From assembly GCA_903938485.1 (NCBI GenBank), contig CAJADF010000132.1, positions 1 to 59,846 of the forward strand: a DNA stretch of 59,846 nucleotides, given 5' to 3'. A program made the translations under genes and the position numbers. This document shows positions 37,105 through 46,325 of this stretch, one piece after another. The stretch is from an uncultured Methylococcaceae bacterium. Lineage in GTDB: Bacteria; Pseudomonadota; Gammaproteobacteria; Methylococcales; Methylomonadaceae. The number at the start of each line of letters is the position of its first letter. Positions within the stretch are counted from its first letter, which is position 1. The notes beneath the pieces are model-generated. The model saw only the letters and a program-made list of their open reading frames with translations, did not search any database and was not told where the DNA came from.

Positions 37105-39668
37105 AGCTCATCCTCGGCTGTATTAAGCACCATTAACTGAGAAGTTTGTGAATGGCTAAAATAAGCCTCTGCAATCAACTCTGAAGTCTGCCACAACAGG
37201 TCTGTTGTATTAGACATTAACTCTTCAAACTTCTGATAAACACCATCATCTTCATTAACTTGTGTTAACTCCTGTACATTACATAAGCGCAAATCTGTAC
37301 ACGCTTTTAAAATTAAACGCTCCTCTGCGCTTAACTGCCCCTTTCTTTTACTTCTTGGTAACGCGCCAATATGAATACATAATTGCTGCAACTGATAAGC
37401 AAGTGATCTTGGATGCGCATCATCTAATAAAAGCAACTCCAAGACTAAAGGTAATTGAATATAAGATCTATAGCGTCTCTGATAAATCGTTAAACTATCC
37501 GTTACAACTAAAACCGCCTCTAGAACTTGTGTTTGTAATACTTCTTCATGTCGCGAAGCTAAAGTGGAGCGTAATACCGATATTAATGCTAACGCACGCT
37601 CTATTCGACGACCGCTATCTAACATTAACCAGGACGCTTCTCGTGTCATACTTTCACTAGTCAATCCAGTAAAGGCTACGATACCCGTCATTAAGTCATC
37701 TAAATGGCTAGGCAATTGTTCTATAGTTAAATCAACATTACTTATTCTTTGCTGCCATCTACGCTGGATATTATCTACACTACGCCAAGTATCTTGTGAC
37801 CATAAATCTCGAATACTGAAAGCTGCTTGAAAAAAAGCCTGAACATTAGCCGTTAAAGTTCCCCTCCGAAAGACATCTTTAACTAAAGAAATTAACTCGG
37901 TATCGGGTACTTTTATAAACTGCTCATCACATTTTATAAATCCGGGATATGTTCCTGTGACTTGAGTCAGAGTTCTTAATAAAACGTGTAAACAAGCCTC
38001 ATCATGTTGATCCTTAAATTCAAATACTTCTCTATACTTAACTAAAATAACCCGCATTAAACGAGTCACAGCTTCTGTTCTTTCTAAATGCCGTCCCACC
38101 CAAAATAGGTTATCTGCTGCCCGACTGGTTAAAGCATCCGTTTCTGCATCTATTAACTGATTTCGTCTAGGCTGCGTCCACAAAGTAACGGGCTTATCCG
38201 GCTCTGAGGCTAACACCCAAGTATCTTTACTAATACCACCGGCTTGATTAGAAACTATAAAATTGTCTTTTTGCCGAGCGACTCGTGTTAACCCACCCGG
38301 CATTACTTCGTAGTCATGACCACTCGCTACCACGAAATTTCTTAAGACCGCATTTCGTGGCTCTATTTTGTTATCAATCAATGCAGGTAAGGTAGAGAAA
38401 CTCACTTGCTCTTGGCCTATAAATAAATGAGGCTTGGCAATGATTTGACTCCGTAATCTCTCTTTTTCTTTACTGCTTAAACTGCCGCCAAACACAGCAT
38501 GATTTCCATAGCCACGATTAATGGGTTTAACCACTAAACTATCCAGATGTTGCAACACAAAATCCCTTTCTCTGGACTGACCACACCACCAAGTTGCTAT
38601 AGACGGAAGCTTCAAGTCATCATTTAAAAAATATCTAGCTAACCTAGGTAAAAACGCCATAAGCGCTGGGTTTTCTAACACACTACTACCCAAGGGATTT
38701 GCTATCGCGACATTGCCTCTACGAACCGCCTCTAATAATCCTGCAATACCTAGCTTTGATTCGCTACGTAGTGCTAACGGATCACAAAAAGAGTCATCTA
38801 CACGTCGCAAAATAACATCAACAGCTTGCAATCCTGATAAGGATTTAAGCCAGACCTTGCCATCTCTGACCGTTAAATCTCCACCTTGAACTAAGGTGTA
38901 CCCTAAGTAGGCTGCTAAATAAGCGTGTTCAAAGTAGGTTTCATTAAGCGGTCCAGGCGTCAATATGACTATCCGTGGATCTTCTTTCTTATGTGGAGCA
39001 ATATCCACAAGACCTTTATGCAGAGATTTAAAAAATCCTGATAAGCGATGAACTTGAGTCTGCCTAAAAATGTCAGGCAAAACACGTGTCATTACTGTAC
39101 GATTTTCTAAAGCATAACCTGAACCTGAAGGCGCTTGAGCTCTATCATCCAGAACCCACATACGGCCACTAGGACCGCGAGCAAGGTTGGCAGAATAAAT
39201 TGTTAAATGACGTTTTTGCTTTTGTAAAGCGCCCAGGCAAGGATGTAAAAAGCCTTCATGGCTATACACTAACTCTGGAGGCAAGAGCCCTTTTTTTAAT
39301 AAAGTCTGTTTGCCATAAATATCTTTTAATATTAAATCGAGTAACTCAGCGCGCTGTTTAAGACCAGACTCAATAACGACCCATTCTTCACTACTAATTA
39401 ATAGAGGAACGGGATCAAGTCGCCATGGTCTAGTTAGATTTTGTGAATCGCCATAAACATTATAGGTAACCCCATTTTCACGCAATAGACGTTGAGCTTC
39501 TCTTCGGCGCAACTCCAAGTTTTCGGTACCCATACTATCCAATGCAGCCATAAAGCGTTCCCAATAAGGTAACACCTTAACTTTATTTGCATACATTTCA
39601 TCGTAAATACCTAGCTGCGTCGCATAATATTGCGTACCAATATCATTAGCTAAACTGTTATTGCGCAC
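37101..39668 (-). CDS. fusion of circularly permuted ATP-grasp and alpha-E domains
   Basis: An 855-residue two-domain protein. Residues about 1-490 are a permuted ATP-grasp domain like the separate gene 31287-32738; residues about 512-840 are an alpha-E domain starting LTSRAADNLFWVGRHLERTE. The two halves thus match a neighbouring gene pair fused into one chain. Its ATP-grasp motifs differ: VLDDRAQAPSG instead of VLEDNLRVPSG and VVKPINRGYGNH instead of VVKPANESGGYG, which I believe is usual for the fused subfamily. GTG was preferred over TTG because AAGGAA lies six bases upstream. Confidence 0.85.
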   Translation of the reverse strand: MRNNSLANDIGTQYYATQLGIYDEMYANKVKVLPYWERFMAALDSMGTENLELRRREAQRLLRENGVTYNVYGDSQNLTRPWRLDPVPLLISSEEWVVIESGLKQRAELLDLILKDIYGKQTLLKKGLLPPELVYSHEGFLHPCLGALQKQKRHLTIYSANLARGPSGRMWVLDDRAQAPSGSGYALENRTVMTRVLPDIFRQTQVHRLSGFFKSLHKGLVDIAPHKKEDPRIVILTPGPLNETYFEHAYLAAYLGYTLVQGGDLTVRDGKVWLKSLSGLQAVDVILRRVDDSFCDPLALRSESKLGIAGLLEAVRRGNVAIANPLGSSVLENPALMAFLPRLARYFLNDDLKLPSIATWWCGQSRERDFVLQHLDSLVVKPINRGYGNHAVFGGSLSSKEKERLRSQIIAKPHLFIGQEQVSFSTLPALIDNKIEPRNAVLRNFVVASGHDYEVMPGGLTRVARQKDNFIVSNQAGGISKDTWVLASEPDKPVTLWTQPRRNQLIDAETDALTSRAADNLFWVGRHLERTEAVTRLMRVILVKYREVFEFKDQHDEACLHVLLRTLTQVTGTYPGFIKCDEQFIKVPDTELISLVKDVFRRGTLTANVQAFFQAAFSIRDLWSQDTWRSVDNIQRRWQQRISNVDLTIEQLPSHLDDLMTGIVAFTGLTSESMTREASWLMLDSGRRIERALALISVLRSTLASRHEEVLQTQVLEAVLVVTDSLTIYQRRYRSYIQLPLVLELLLLDDAHPRSLAYQLQQLCIHIGALPRSKRKGQLSAEERLILKACTDLRLCNVQELTQVNEDDGVYQKFEELMSNTTDLLWQTSELIAEAYFSHSQTSQLMVLNTAEDEL

Positions 39669-39791
39669 CAATCATTCCTTATACAATTTCGTATCGGGTT
39701 ATTATCCTTTTACTCGAAATATCCTTAATTAGAACGAGACCAACGTCTTGAATGTAAGGTTAAAATAGAGTCTTATTTACATGAACTTCAA

Positions 39792-41099
39792 TTAATCCGT
39801 TCTTAAACTAATTTCCTCATAGTGGCGCATCTTTTCTCCCGTATATATTTGGCGAGGTCTATAGATTGTTACTTGCTCACCATGAATCATTTCGCGCCAA
39901 TGCGCTAACCAACCCGGCATACGCCCAATTGCAAATAAAACAGTAAACATGTTAGTTGGAATCCCTGCGGCGCGCAAAATCAAGCCCGAATAAAAGTCGA
40001 CATTGGGATATAACTTACGCGAGATAAAATATTCATCGTTTAATGCTATTTCTTCAATACGGCGTGCTATATCTAATAGCGGATCATTAATACCCGATTT
40101 ATTTAATAATTTATCGCAATGCTGTTTTAACACTTGCGCACGTGGATCAAAGTTTTTATAAACTCGATGCCCAAAGCCCATCAAACGCTTTCCTGACTTT
40201 TTATCTTTCGCCTGATTAATAAATTCAGTACCATCACCCCCTTCAGCATGAATTTGCTCTAACATCTTAATAACTTCTTGATTTGCACCGCCATGACGAG
40301 GCCCCCAAAGCGCCGCAATACCCGCAGTAATAACCGCATAAACATTTGCCATACTTGAACCTGCAGTTCTCACAGATGATGTACTACAATTTTGCTCATG
40401 ATCCGCATGCAGAATTAAGACCATATCAATGGCCCGAACGATATCCATATCTAATTGATAATCACGCACCGGTGATGAGAACATCATGTTCAGGAAGTTA
40501 CTGGTGTATTTGTATTTAATCGATGGATAGACTAAAGGCTCTCCAATAGATTTTTTATATGAGAAAGCTGCGATAGTGCGTACTTGAGAAACTAAATTAG
40601 CCACAATCTGAATTTCTGTCTGCTCATCTAAACGATCAGGCACAGGATAAAATGTAGATAACGAAGCGACCATTGTCGTTAAGATTCCCATGGGATGTGA
40701 ACCCCGTGGAAAACCATTAAAGAAATGGTGCATGTCTTCATGAATAATTGATGATTCATTAAGGCGTGTTGAAAACTGTAATAATTTATCAGCCGTTGGT
40801 AACTCACCGTACAATAGTAAATAAGAAACTTCAACAAATCGTGAATGAGCGGCTAGTTCTTCAATGGGATAACCACGGTAACGTAAAATTCCTTTTTCGC
40901 CATCTATATAAGTGATAGCACTTTCACAAGCACCTGTATTCCCATAACCATCATCTAAAGTAACGTAACCCGTTTGGCTTCGTAACTTTGTTATATCTAT
41001 GGCTTTTTCACCTTCAACCCCCATATAAGTGGGTAAGGAATAACTCTGATCATCCAAAGTTAATATAGCAGGATTCAACAATTTTAATTTACTACTCAT
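39792..41099 (-). CDS. gltA: citrate synthase GltA
   Basis: Type II hexameric-class citrate synthase of 435 residues, joining acetyl-CoA and oxaloacetate in the TCA cycle. Active-site segments are LILHADHEQNCSTSSVR, LWGPRHGGANQEVIKML and LMGFGHRVYKNFDPRA; the N-terminal beta-rich part (YSLPTYMGVEGEKAIDI) is that of the gram-negative NADH-regulated type. It has its own spacing of more than 90 bases on both sides and appears to be an independent gene inside the ATP-grasp/transglutaminase region. Confidence 0.97.
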   Translation of the reverse strand: MSSKLKLLNPAILTLDDQSYSLPTYMGVEGEKAIDITKLRSQTGYVTLDDGYGNTGACESAITYIDGEKGILRYRGYPIEELAAHSRFVEVSYLLLYGELPTADKLLQFSTRLNESSIIHEDMHHFFNGFPRGSHPMGILTTMVASLSTFYPVPDRLDEQTEIQIVANLVSQVRTIAAFSYKKSIGEPLVYPSIKYKYTSNFLNMMFSSPVRDYQLDMDIVRAIDMVLILHADHEQNCSTSSVRTAGSSMANVYAVITAGIAALWGPRHGGANQEVIKMLEQIHAEGGDGTEFINQAKDKKSGKRLMGFGHRVYKNFDPRAQVLKQHCDKLLNKSGINDPLLDIARRIEEIALNDEYFISRKLYPNVDFYSGLILRAAGIPTNMFTVLFAIGRMPGWLAHWREMIHGEQVTIYRPRQIYTGEKMRHYEEISLRTD

Positions 41100-41156
41100 T
41101 TAAATAAATCTCCTAGTAACGGGTATTACCACTATCGAATAGCTGATAGAGTCAAA

Positions 41157-41183
41157 GTTGGGTTAACACTAGTTTAACCCAAC
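41157..41183 (-). terminator. terminator downstream of the DUF2126 gene
   Basis: A perfect 10-bp stem (GTTGGGTTAA with TTAACCCAAC) and a short loop, 11 bases beyond the DUF2126 stop, followed on the minus strand by TTTGACTCT. It separates that gene from gltA, supporting independent transcription. Confidence 0.7.
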
Positions 41184-41193
41184 TCGCCAAAAT

Positions 41194-44100
41194 CTACCGA
41201 GTGCGATGACGTAAATCTAATGTAAAAGGATAGTCCACACTCAACTCTTCAACCGGTGGGGCCATAGCGCTAGGCGCTTTTTCACTCACTTTAAAGTTTT
41301 GTAAGAACGGTTCATCTGAGGCAACATCACGTGTCGTTGCTAAAGGTGGTCTGATGATAACACCTGGTGTGTGACCATAGTCCCAGAATCGTGTCATTCT
41401 GCGAGTTTCTGCCGCATAATCATTAACAGGGAAATCATCGTAACTTCGTCCGCCCGGATGGGCAACATAATAAGTACAACCACCCACAGATCGACCATTC
41501 CAAGTATCTATCACATCAAATACTAAAGGCGTATGTGGCGCAATAGTTGGATGTAATGCTGAAGGGGGTTGCCATGCACGATAACGTACACCGGCCACAT
41601 ATTCACCTTTACGGCCTGTATTACGCATAGGGACTCGACGCCCATTACATGCGATGACATAGCGACCCTCAGTAAAGCCAGTGACAGATATTTGAACCCG
41701 TTCCACGGATGAATCAACATATCGAGCAGTGCCAGAACTACTCATCTCTTCACCTAAAACATGCCAAGGCTCAATAGCAAACCTCAACTCCATGTCCATA
41801 CCATCAATGAGTGTATTACCGTAACGTGGAAATCTAAACTCAAAGAACGGCGCTAACCATTCAAGATCAAACGCAAAGCCTGCACGTTGTAAATCTTTAG
41901 TGACTTGACGCATGTCTTCATGCACATAATGTGGCAACATAAAACGATCATGTAACTCAGTACCCCAACGCACTAAATCGTGTTTATAAGGCTCTCGCCA
42001 AAACCATGCAATCAATGATCTTAAAAGTACAACTTGCACTAAAGACATTTGCGCATGTGGAGGCATTTCAAATGAACGTAACTCCAAAATACCCAATCGT
42101 CCTGTCGAACTATCTGGCGAATATAATTTATCTATACAGAACTCTGATCGGTGCGTATTACCCGTAATATCTGTCAATAAATGTCGTAATAGCCTATCAA
42201 CTAACCAAGGCGCGGGCACTTCGCCTTCTGGAATTTGTTGAAAGGCAATTTCTAACTCATATAACTTCTCATCGCGCCCTTCATCAACGCGTGGCGCCTG
42301 ACTCGTTGGACCAATAAACATCCCAGAGAATAAATAGGACAAGCCTGGATGATGCTGCCAATAAGTAATCAAACTACGTAATAAATCGGGACGTCGCAAC
42401 ATTGGGCTATCAGCAGGTATTTCCGCACCCATCGTGATATGGTTACCACCGCCGGTTCCGGTATGCCTTCCATCCTGCATAAATTTTTCAGTACCTAAAC
42501 GAGATAAATGTGCTTGCTCGTAAATAATATTGGTTTTTTCTACTAATTCATCCCATGATTTAGAGGGGTGAATATTTACTTCAATAACACCGGGATCTGG
42601 CGTAACCATGAGGCGTTCAATTCGATAATCTCTAGGTGGCTCATAACCTTCAAGTACTACGGGGATCGCCAGACTTTCTGCCGTTGATTCAATGGCTGCA
42701 ACCAACTCTAAATAATGTTCTAAGGTTGTTAATGGTGGCATAAAAATATGAATGCGACCATTTCTAGCCTCAACACATAAAGCGGTGTGAGGCACTTCTA
42801 CTTCTGCAAGACTATCACCGACTTCTTGTTCGATTATTTCTGGATGCTCATTAATTTTTGCCTCCATATGACTATATCGACGCGTGACCTCTCCATAATA
42901 ATCACCTAGCTCAGGTAAATCTTCAAATAAACTTTGCGGTTCTTGAGAATCACGTTTATCTGGTGCAATCCAAGGTAAACTCGCTAAGGGTAAGCGCATT
43001 CCCATTGGAGAATTACCCGGAATTAAAAACATAGCGCCTCGTCGAAAATCCCAAGGACCACTCTTCCAGGTTTGCTCATACCAGTTCCACTTGATGGGTA
43101 AGGTAAACCCTACTGGTTGGTCTAAGCCGACTTCCAACAATTTAGTTAGCGTTTTACGATCAATTGAGTCACTTAAATCAAACTTCAAAGAGTCTACATT
43201 GTCTGGCAACGTACCTTCTTGCCATAAATGGTAAAAACGATCTTCAAACCCTGTCACTACATATTTTGATTGCACCCCCAAACGCTGACATAGCTCAAAA
43301 ATAAACTTTTGAGCTTGTTTAACCGTGTGCCCATAATCTTTGTTGATGTCCGCTAATAACAAAGGATTACGCCAAACGGGTGCTTCATCTTTACGCCAAA
43401 AAATGCCATATTGCCAACGAGGTAAAGGCTCACCGGGGTACCATTTACCTTGACCATAATGGAGCATAGCGCCTTTAGCAAATACATCACGCAAGCGCAT
43501 GGTCAAATGTTGTGCGCGTTCACGCTTATTTGCACCATCTGCGTGCGTATTCCACTCATCACCCTCCATATCATCAACTGATACAAAAGTGGGCTCCCCA
43601 CCCATGGTCAAACGCACATCATCTTCAAGCAAGCGTTTATCAACCGTCTTACCTAAGGCATCAATGTGATACCACTGCTCATCTGTATAGGGTTTTGTAA
43701 CGCGAGGATCCTCGTGTAAGCGCTCAACCGTATTACTGAATTCAAATTCAACTTCACACTTATCTGTACCGCCAGAAACAGGCGCAGCACTTGCTGGATC
43801 AGGTGTACACGCTAAAGGAATATGTCCTTCACCCGCTAATAAACCTGAGGTTGGATCTAAACCAATCCAACCGGCACCAGGGATATACACTTCTGTCCAA
43901 GCATGCAAATCCGTAAAATCTTGCTCTGGTCCAGATGGACCATCTAAGGATTTAACATCCGACGTTAATTGCACTAAATAACCAGACACAAACCGAGCAG
44001 CTAAGCCCAAGTGTCTTAGGGCTTGCACTAGTAACCATGCGGAATCTCGACAAGAGCCACTACGTATTTTTAAAGTTTCTTCACTACTCTGAATACCCAC

Positions 44101-44589
44101 TTCCATACGAATGTTGTAACTAATCGCTTCAAATACTGTACGATTAAGCGCCACTAAGAAATCGTTGATATGCCGTTTAGTTTTATCGAATTGCTTAACC
44201 CACTCTATTAATAGAGGGCCATTCTCAGTAAGTTCTAGATAGGGCTTTAATTCTTTGAGTGTTTGCGCATCATAGTTAAATGGATAATTTTCAGCATAAT
44301 CCTCCACAAAAAAATCAAATGGGTTTATCACTGTCATATCAGCAATAACTTCAACCTCGACACTTAACTTTTGACATTTATCAGGAAATACCACTCGCCC
44401 CAAAATATTACCAAAAGGATCTTGTTGCCAATTAATAAAATGATTTTTCGGCTCTATACGCAAAGCATAAGCTTTAATAGGAGTTCTACAATGCACTGCA
44501 GGGCGTAAACGAAAAACATGGGGGGATAAGGATACAGGCCTATCAAAACTGTAGACTGTTTTGTGACGAATGGCGACGCGAATGGTCAT
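41194..44589 (-). CDS. transglutaminase-DUF2126 fusion protein
   Basis: A 1131-residue protein. Residues 1 to about 260 are a transglutaminase-like domain with Cys180 (IRSGSCRDSAWLL), His229 (FTDLHAWTEVYIP) and Asp245 (WIGLDPTSG). From about 325 the DUF2126 region starts with RLTMGGEPTFVSVDD and runs to the end; it includes TGTGGGNHITMGAE and a segment LGILELRSFEMPPHAQMSL, resembling the glutamine-synthetase/ATP-dependent carboxylate-amine ligase fold. Amide ligation and hydrolysis would then be combined in one chain. It belongs functionally with the ATP-grasp, alpha-E and Anbu genes, though gltA intervenes. Confidence 0.88.
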   Translation of the reverse strand: MTIRVAIRHKTVYSFDRPVSLSPHVFRLRPAVHCRTPIKAYALRIEPKNHFINWQQDPFGNILGRVVFPDKCQKLSVEVEVIADMTVINPFDFFVEDYAENYPFNYDAQTLKELKPYLELTENGPLLIEWVKQFDKTKRHINDFLVALNRTVFEAISYNIRMEVGIQSSEETLKIRSGSCRDSAWLLVQALRHLGLAARFVSGYLVQLTSDVKSLDGPSGPEQDFTDLHAWTEVYIPGAGWIGLDPTSGLLAGEGHIPLACTPDPASAAPVSGGTDKCEVEFEFSNTVERLHEDPRVTKPYTDEQWYHIDALGKTVDKRLLEDDVRLTMGGEPTFVSVDDMEGDEWNTHADGANKRERAQHLTMRLRDVFAKGAMLHYGQGKWYPGEPLPRWQYGIFWRKDEAPVWRNPLLLADINKDYGHTVKQAQKFIFELCQRLGVQSKYVVTGFEDRFYHLWQEGTLPDNVDSLKFDLSDSIDRKTLTKLLEVGLDQPVGFTLPIKWNWYEQTWKSGPWDFRRGAMFLIPGNSPMGMRLPLASLPWIAPDKRDSQEPQSLFEDLPELGDYYGEVTRRYSHMEAKINEHPEIIEQEVGDSLAEVEVPHTALCVEARNGRIHIFMPPLTTLEHYLELVAAIESTAESLAIPVVLEGYEPPRDYRIERLMVTPDPGVIEVNIHPSKSWDELVEKTNIIYEQAHLSRLGTEKFMQDGRHTGTGGGNHITMGAEIPADSPMLRRPDLLRSLITYWQHHPGLSYLFSGMFIGPTSQAPRVDEGRDEKLYELEIAFQQIPEGEVPAPWLVDRLLRHLLTDITGNTHRSEFCIDKLYSPDSSTGRLGILELRSFEMPPHAQMSLVQVVLLRSLIAWFWREPYKHDLVRWGTELHDRFMLPHYVHEDMRQVTKDLQRAGFAFDLEWLAPFFEFRFPRYGNTLIDGMDMELRFAIEPWHVLGEEMSSSGTARYVDSSVERVQISVTGFTEGRYVIACNGRRVPMRNTGRKGEYVAGVRYRAWQPPSALHPTIAPHTPLVFDVIDTWNGRSVGGCTYYVAHPGGRSYDDFPVNDYAAETRRMTRFWDYGHTPGVIIRPPLATTRDVASDEPFLQNFKVSEKAPSAMAPPVEELSVDYPFTLDLRHRTR

Positions 44590-44746
44590 AATGTGTTTTC
44601 CTATTGCCTAATGTTTAGTTTGGCTTATTCAATCAATTCTATTGTCGATAGAATAAGGCACTTGCAATAGTTAATGCACAAATTGTTCCAAGATTTAATA
44701 TTTAGATAAAATATTAATCACAAAATAAATTTCATATAAAAATATC

Positions 44747-45793
44747 TTAATCAGAGAAGCCAATATAATTCCTATAAGGCGAACCCAATTTCCAAGTAAT
44801 AGCCTCCGTGTAATAGTGCATCAACGCGAAGTAACCCAGTAAACCAACCGTAATAACCTTTCGAATTTCAACACCAAAAAGAAACTGAGTAAGGATGTTT
44901 ACCCAAAGATCGCCATAAGCCTGCAATACAAATGCTAAAGCAAATGAAGATAGAGGTAAAACGAAAAATATATTAATTCTTAATTGAGCGGCTGAACGAT
45001 AAAGGAAGTTCTGCGGATGTTGATGATGTTTATTAAAATCATGTGTGACATAAAAAACATAGGCAGTTGCATCATGCACCAATCTGGGCACTAAAATAGC
45101 TAAAAAGTAATACTGCTGAACATAAAAATAAAAACTACTGATAACTAAAAATATATTACCGTATAAAAACCACCGACCGGTTGCTGTTCTTACAAAACGC
45201 TGGCAATATAAGGCACTAAAAATCAACACAAAGCACATTAAACTTACGATCTGCTTTAGAAGCTCTACGTGCAGTGTATCCAAACTATTTTTTAAAAAAA
45301 TACCCATATAAACAAGCAAACCTGCCGCTACACTTAAACCTAACAAAAGAGAGTAAGCCCAATTAGGTAAACGACAAACTCCACGGGCCACTCCGTGCTG
45401 TTGTTTTATCACATGATAAACAGTCCATGCCGCCACCACGACATAAAATACTTTATAAGGTATAAACAAACTACCTACCCCAAAAATCAGTGCAAGCAGC
45501 AAGGTTACACTTATAATATTCTTCTTATAGTGATTTATATATTCAGCACTCCCCATCAATAAAAAAGCGCTTGCCAAAATATGAGGTGTACCAAATAAAA
45601 TTTGGAATAGTAAGAAATGATTAGGCGATGAAGGTAAATTATCCTTTAAATAGCTTTGCAAAAAGAATGTATCAATCAACTGAACAAGTAAACAAAAAGG
45701 AATAATGCTATACAAGCTTAATAATAGCTTAAAGGAAACTGTTATTTTTTGTTTCGCGAGTACAGATTGAGTTGCAAAAACAGGTGCCGACAT
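44747..45793 (-). CDS. polytopic membrane protein with conserved histidines, unknown
   Basis: A 348-residue integral membrane protein with about nine to ten hydrophobic segments. I do not recognise the family with confidence. Histidines stand in conserved-looking contexts: FGTPHILASAFLLMG, VYHVIKQQHGVARG, PRLVHDATAYVFYVTHDFN and ALMHYYTEAITWKLGSPYR. Such clusters within or next to membrane spans could bind a di-metal centre as in membrane oxygenases or carotene-cleaving Brp/Blh proteins; this is speculation. It is divergent from the HIT gene and separate from the DUF2126 gene by 157 bases. Confidence 0.6.
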   Translation of the reverse strand: MSAPVFATQSVLAKQKITVSFKLLLSLYSIIPFCLLVQLIDTFFLQSYLKDNLPSSPNHFLLFQILFGTPHILASAFLLMGSAEYINHYKKNIISVTLLLALIFGVGSLFIPYKVFYVVVAAWTVYHVIKQQHGVARGVCRLPNWAYSLLLGLSVAAGLLVYMGIFLKNSLDTLHVELLKQIVSLMCFVLIFSALYCQRFVRTATGRWFLYGNIFLVISSFYFYVQQYYFLAILVPRLVHDATAYVFYVTHDFNKHHQHPQNFLYRSAAQLRINIFFVLPLSSFALAFVLQAYGDLWVNILTQFLFGVEIRKVITVGLLGYFALMHYYTEAITWKLGSPYRNYIGFSD

Positions 45794-45898
45794 AAATACG
45801 TCCTCTGATTTATAGTTGTCATATTTTAAAACAGAAGCTAAATTAGACTAAATTATTTAAATACTTTGTCACATATTCCCTACTATAAGTTATAAGCA

Positions 45899-46321
45899 AT
45901 GACAGCAACATTTCAGTTACACCCTCGATTAAAACAAGACTGCATAAGCTTAGGTCGTTTTGAGTTGTGCCAATTATTACTCATGAATGATAGTCAATAT
46001 CCTTGGTTTATTCTTGTTCCAGAGATTGCTGATATTAAAGAAATATATCAACTCAGCGAAATTAGTCGACAACTTCTGGCAAAAGAATCTAACTATTTAG
46101 CTGAAAAAATAGCTCAGTTTTATACAGCGGATAAATTAAATATTGCCGCAATAGGCAACCTCGTACCGCAACTTCATATTCACCATATTGTGCGTTATCA
46201 AACAGATATAGCTTGGCCAGCACCTGTATGGGGTAAATTCAACGCTGTGCCATATACCCAAACACAGCTAACCAATACCATAGCTGACATTAAACTCCAA
46301 CTTAACAATTTAATCCCTTAA
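45899..46321 (+). CDS. HIT family nucleotide hydrolase/transferase
   Basis: A 140-residue histidine-triad protein. The catalytic motif is QLHIHHIVRY with His93, His95 and His96, followed by QTDIAWPAPVWG, a pattern of the proteobacterial diadenosine-polyphosphate hydrolase-like branch. The N-terminal YPWFILVPEI is the usual strand. It lies four bases before cstA, so they form an operon, though no functional link is obvious. Confidence 0.85.
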   Translation: MTATFQLHPRLKQDCISLGRFELCQLLLMNDSQYPWFILVPEIADIKEIYQLSEISRQLLAKESNYLAEKIAQFYTADKLNIAAIGNLVPQLHIHHIVRYQTDIAWPAPVWGKFNAVPYTQTQLTNTIADIKLQLNNLIP

Positions 46322-46325
46322 AATT

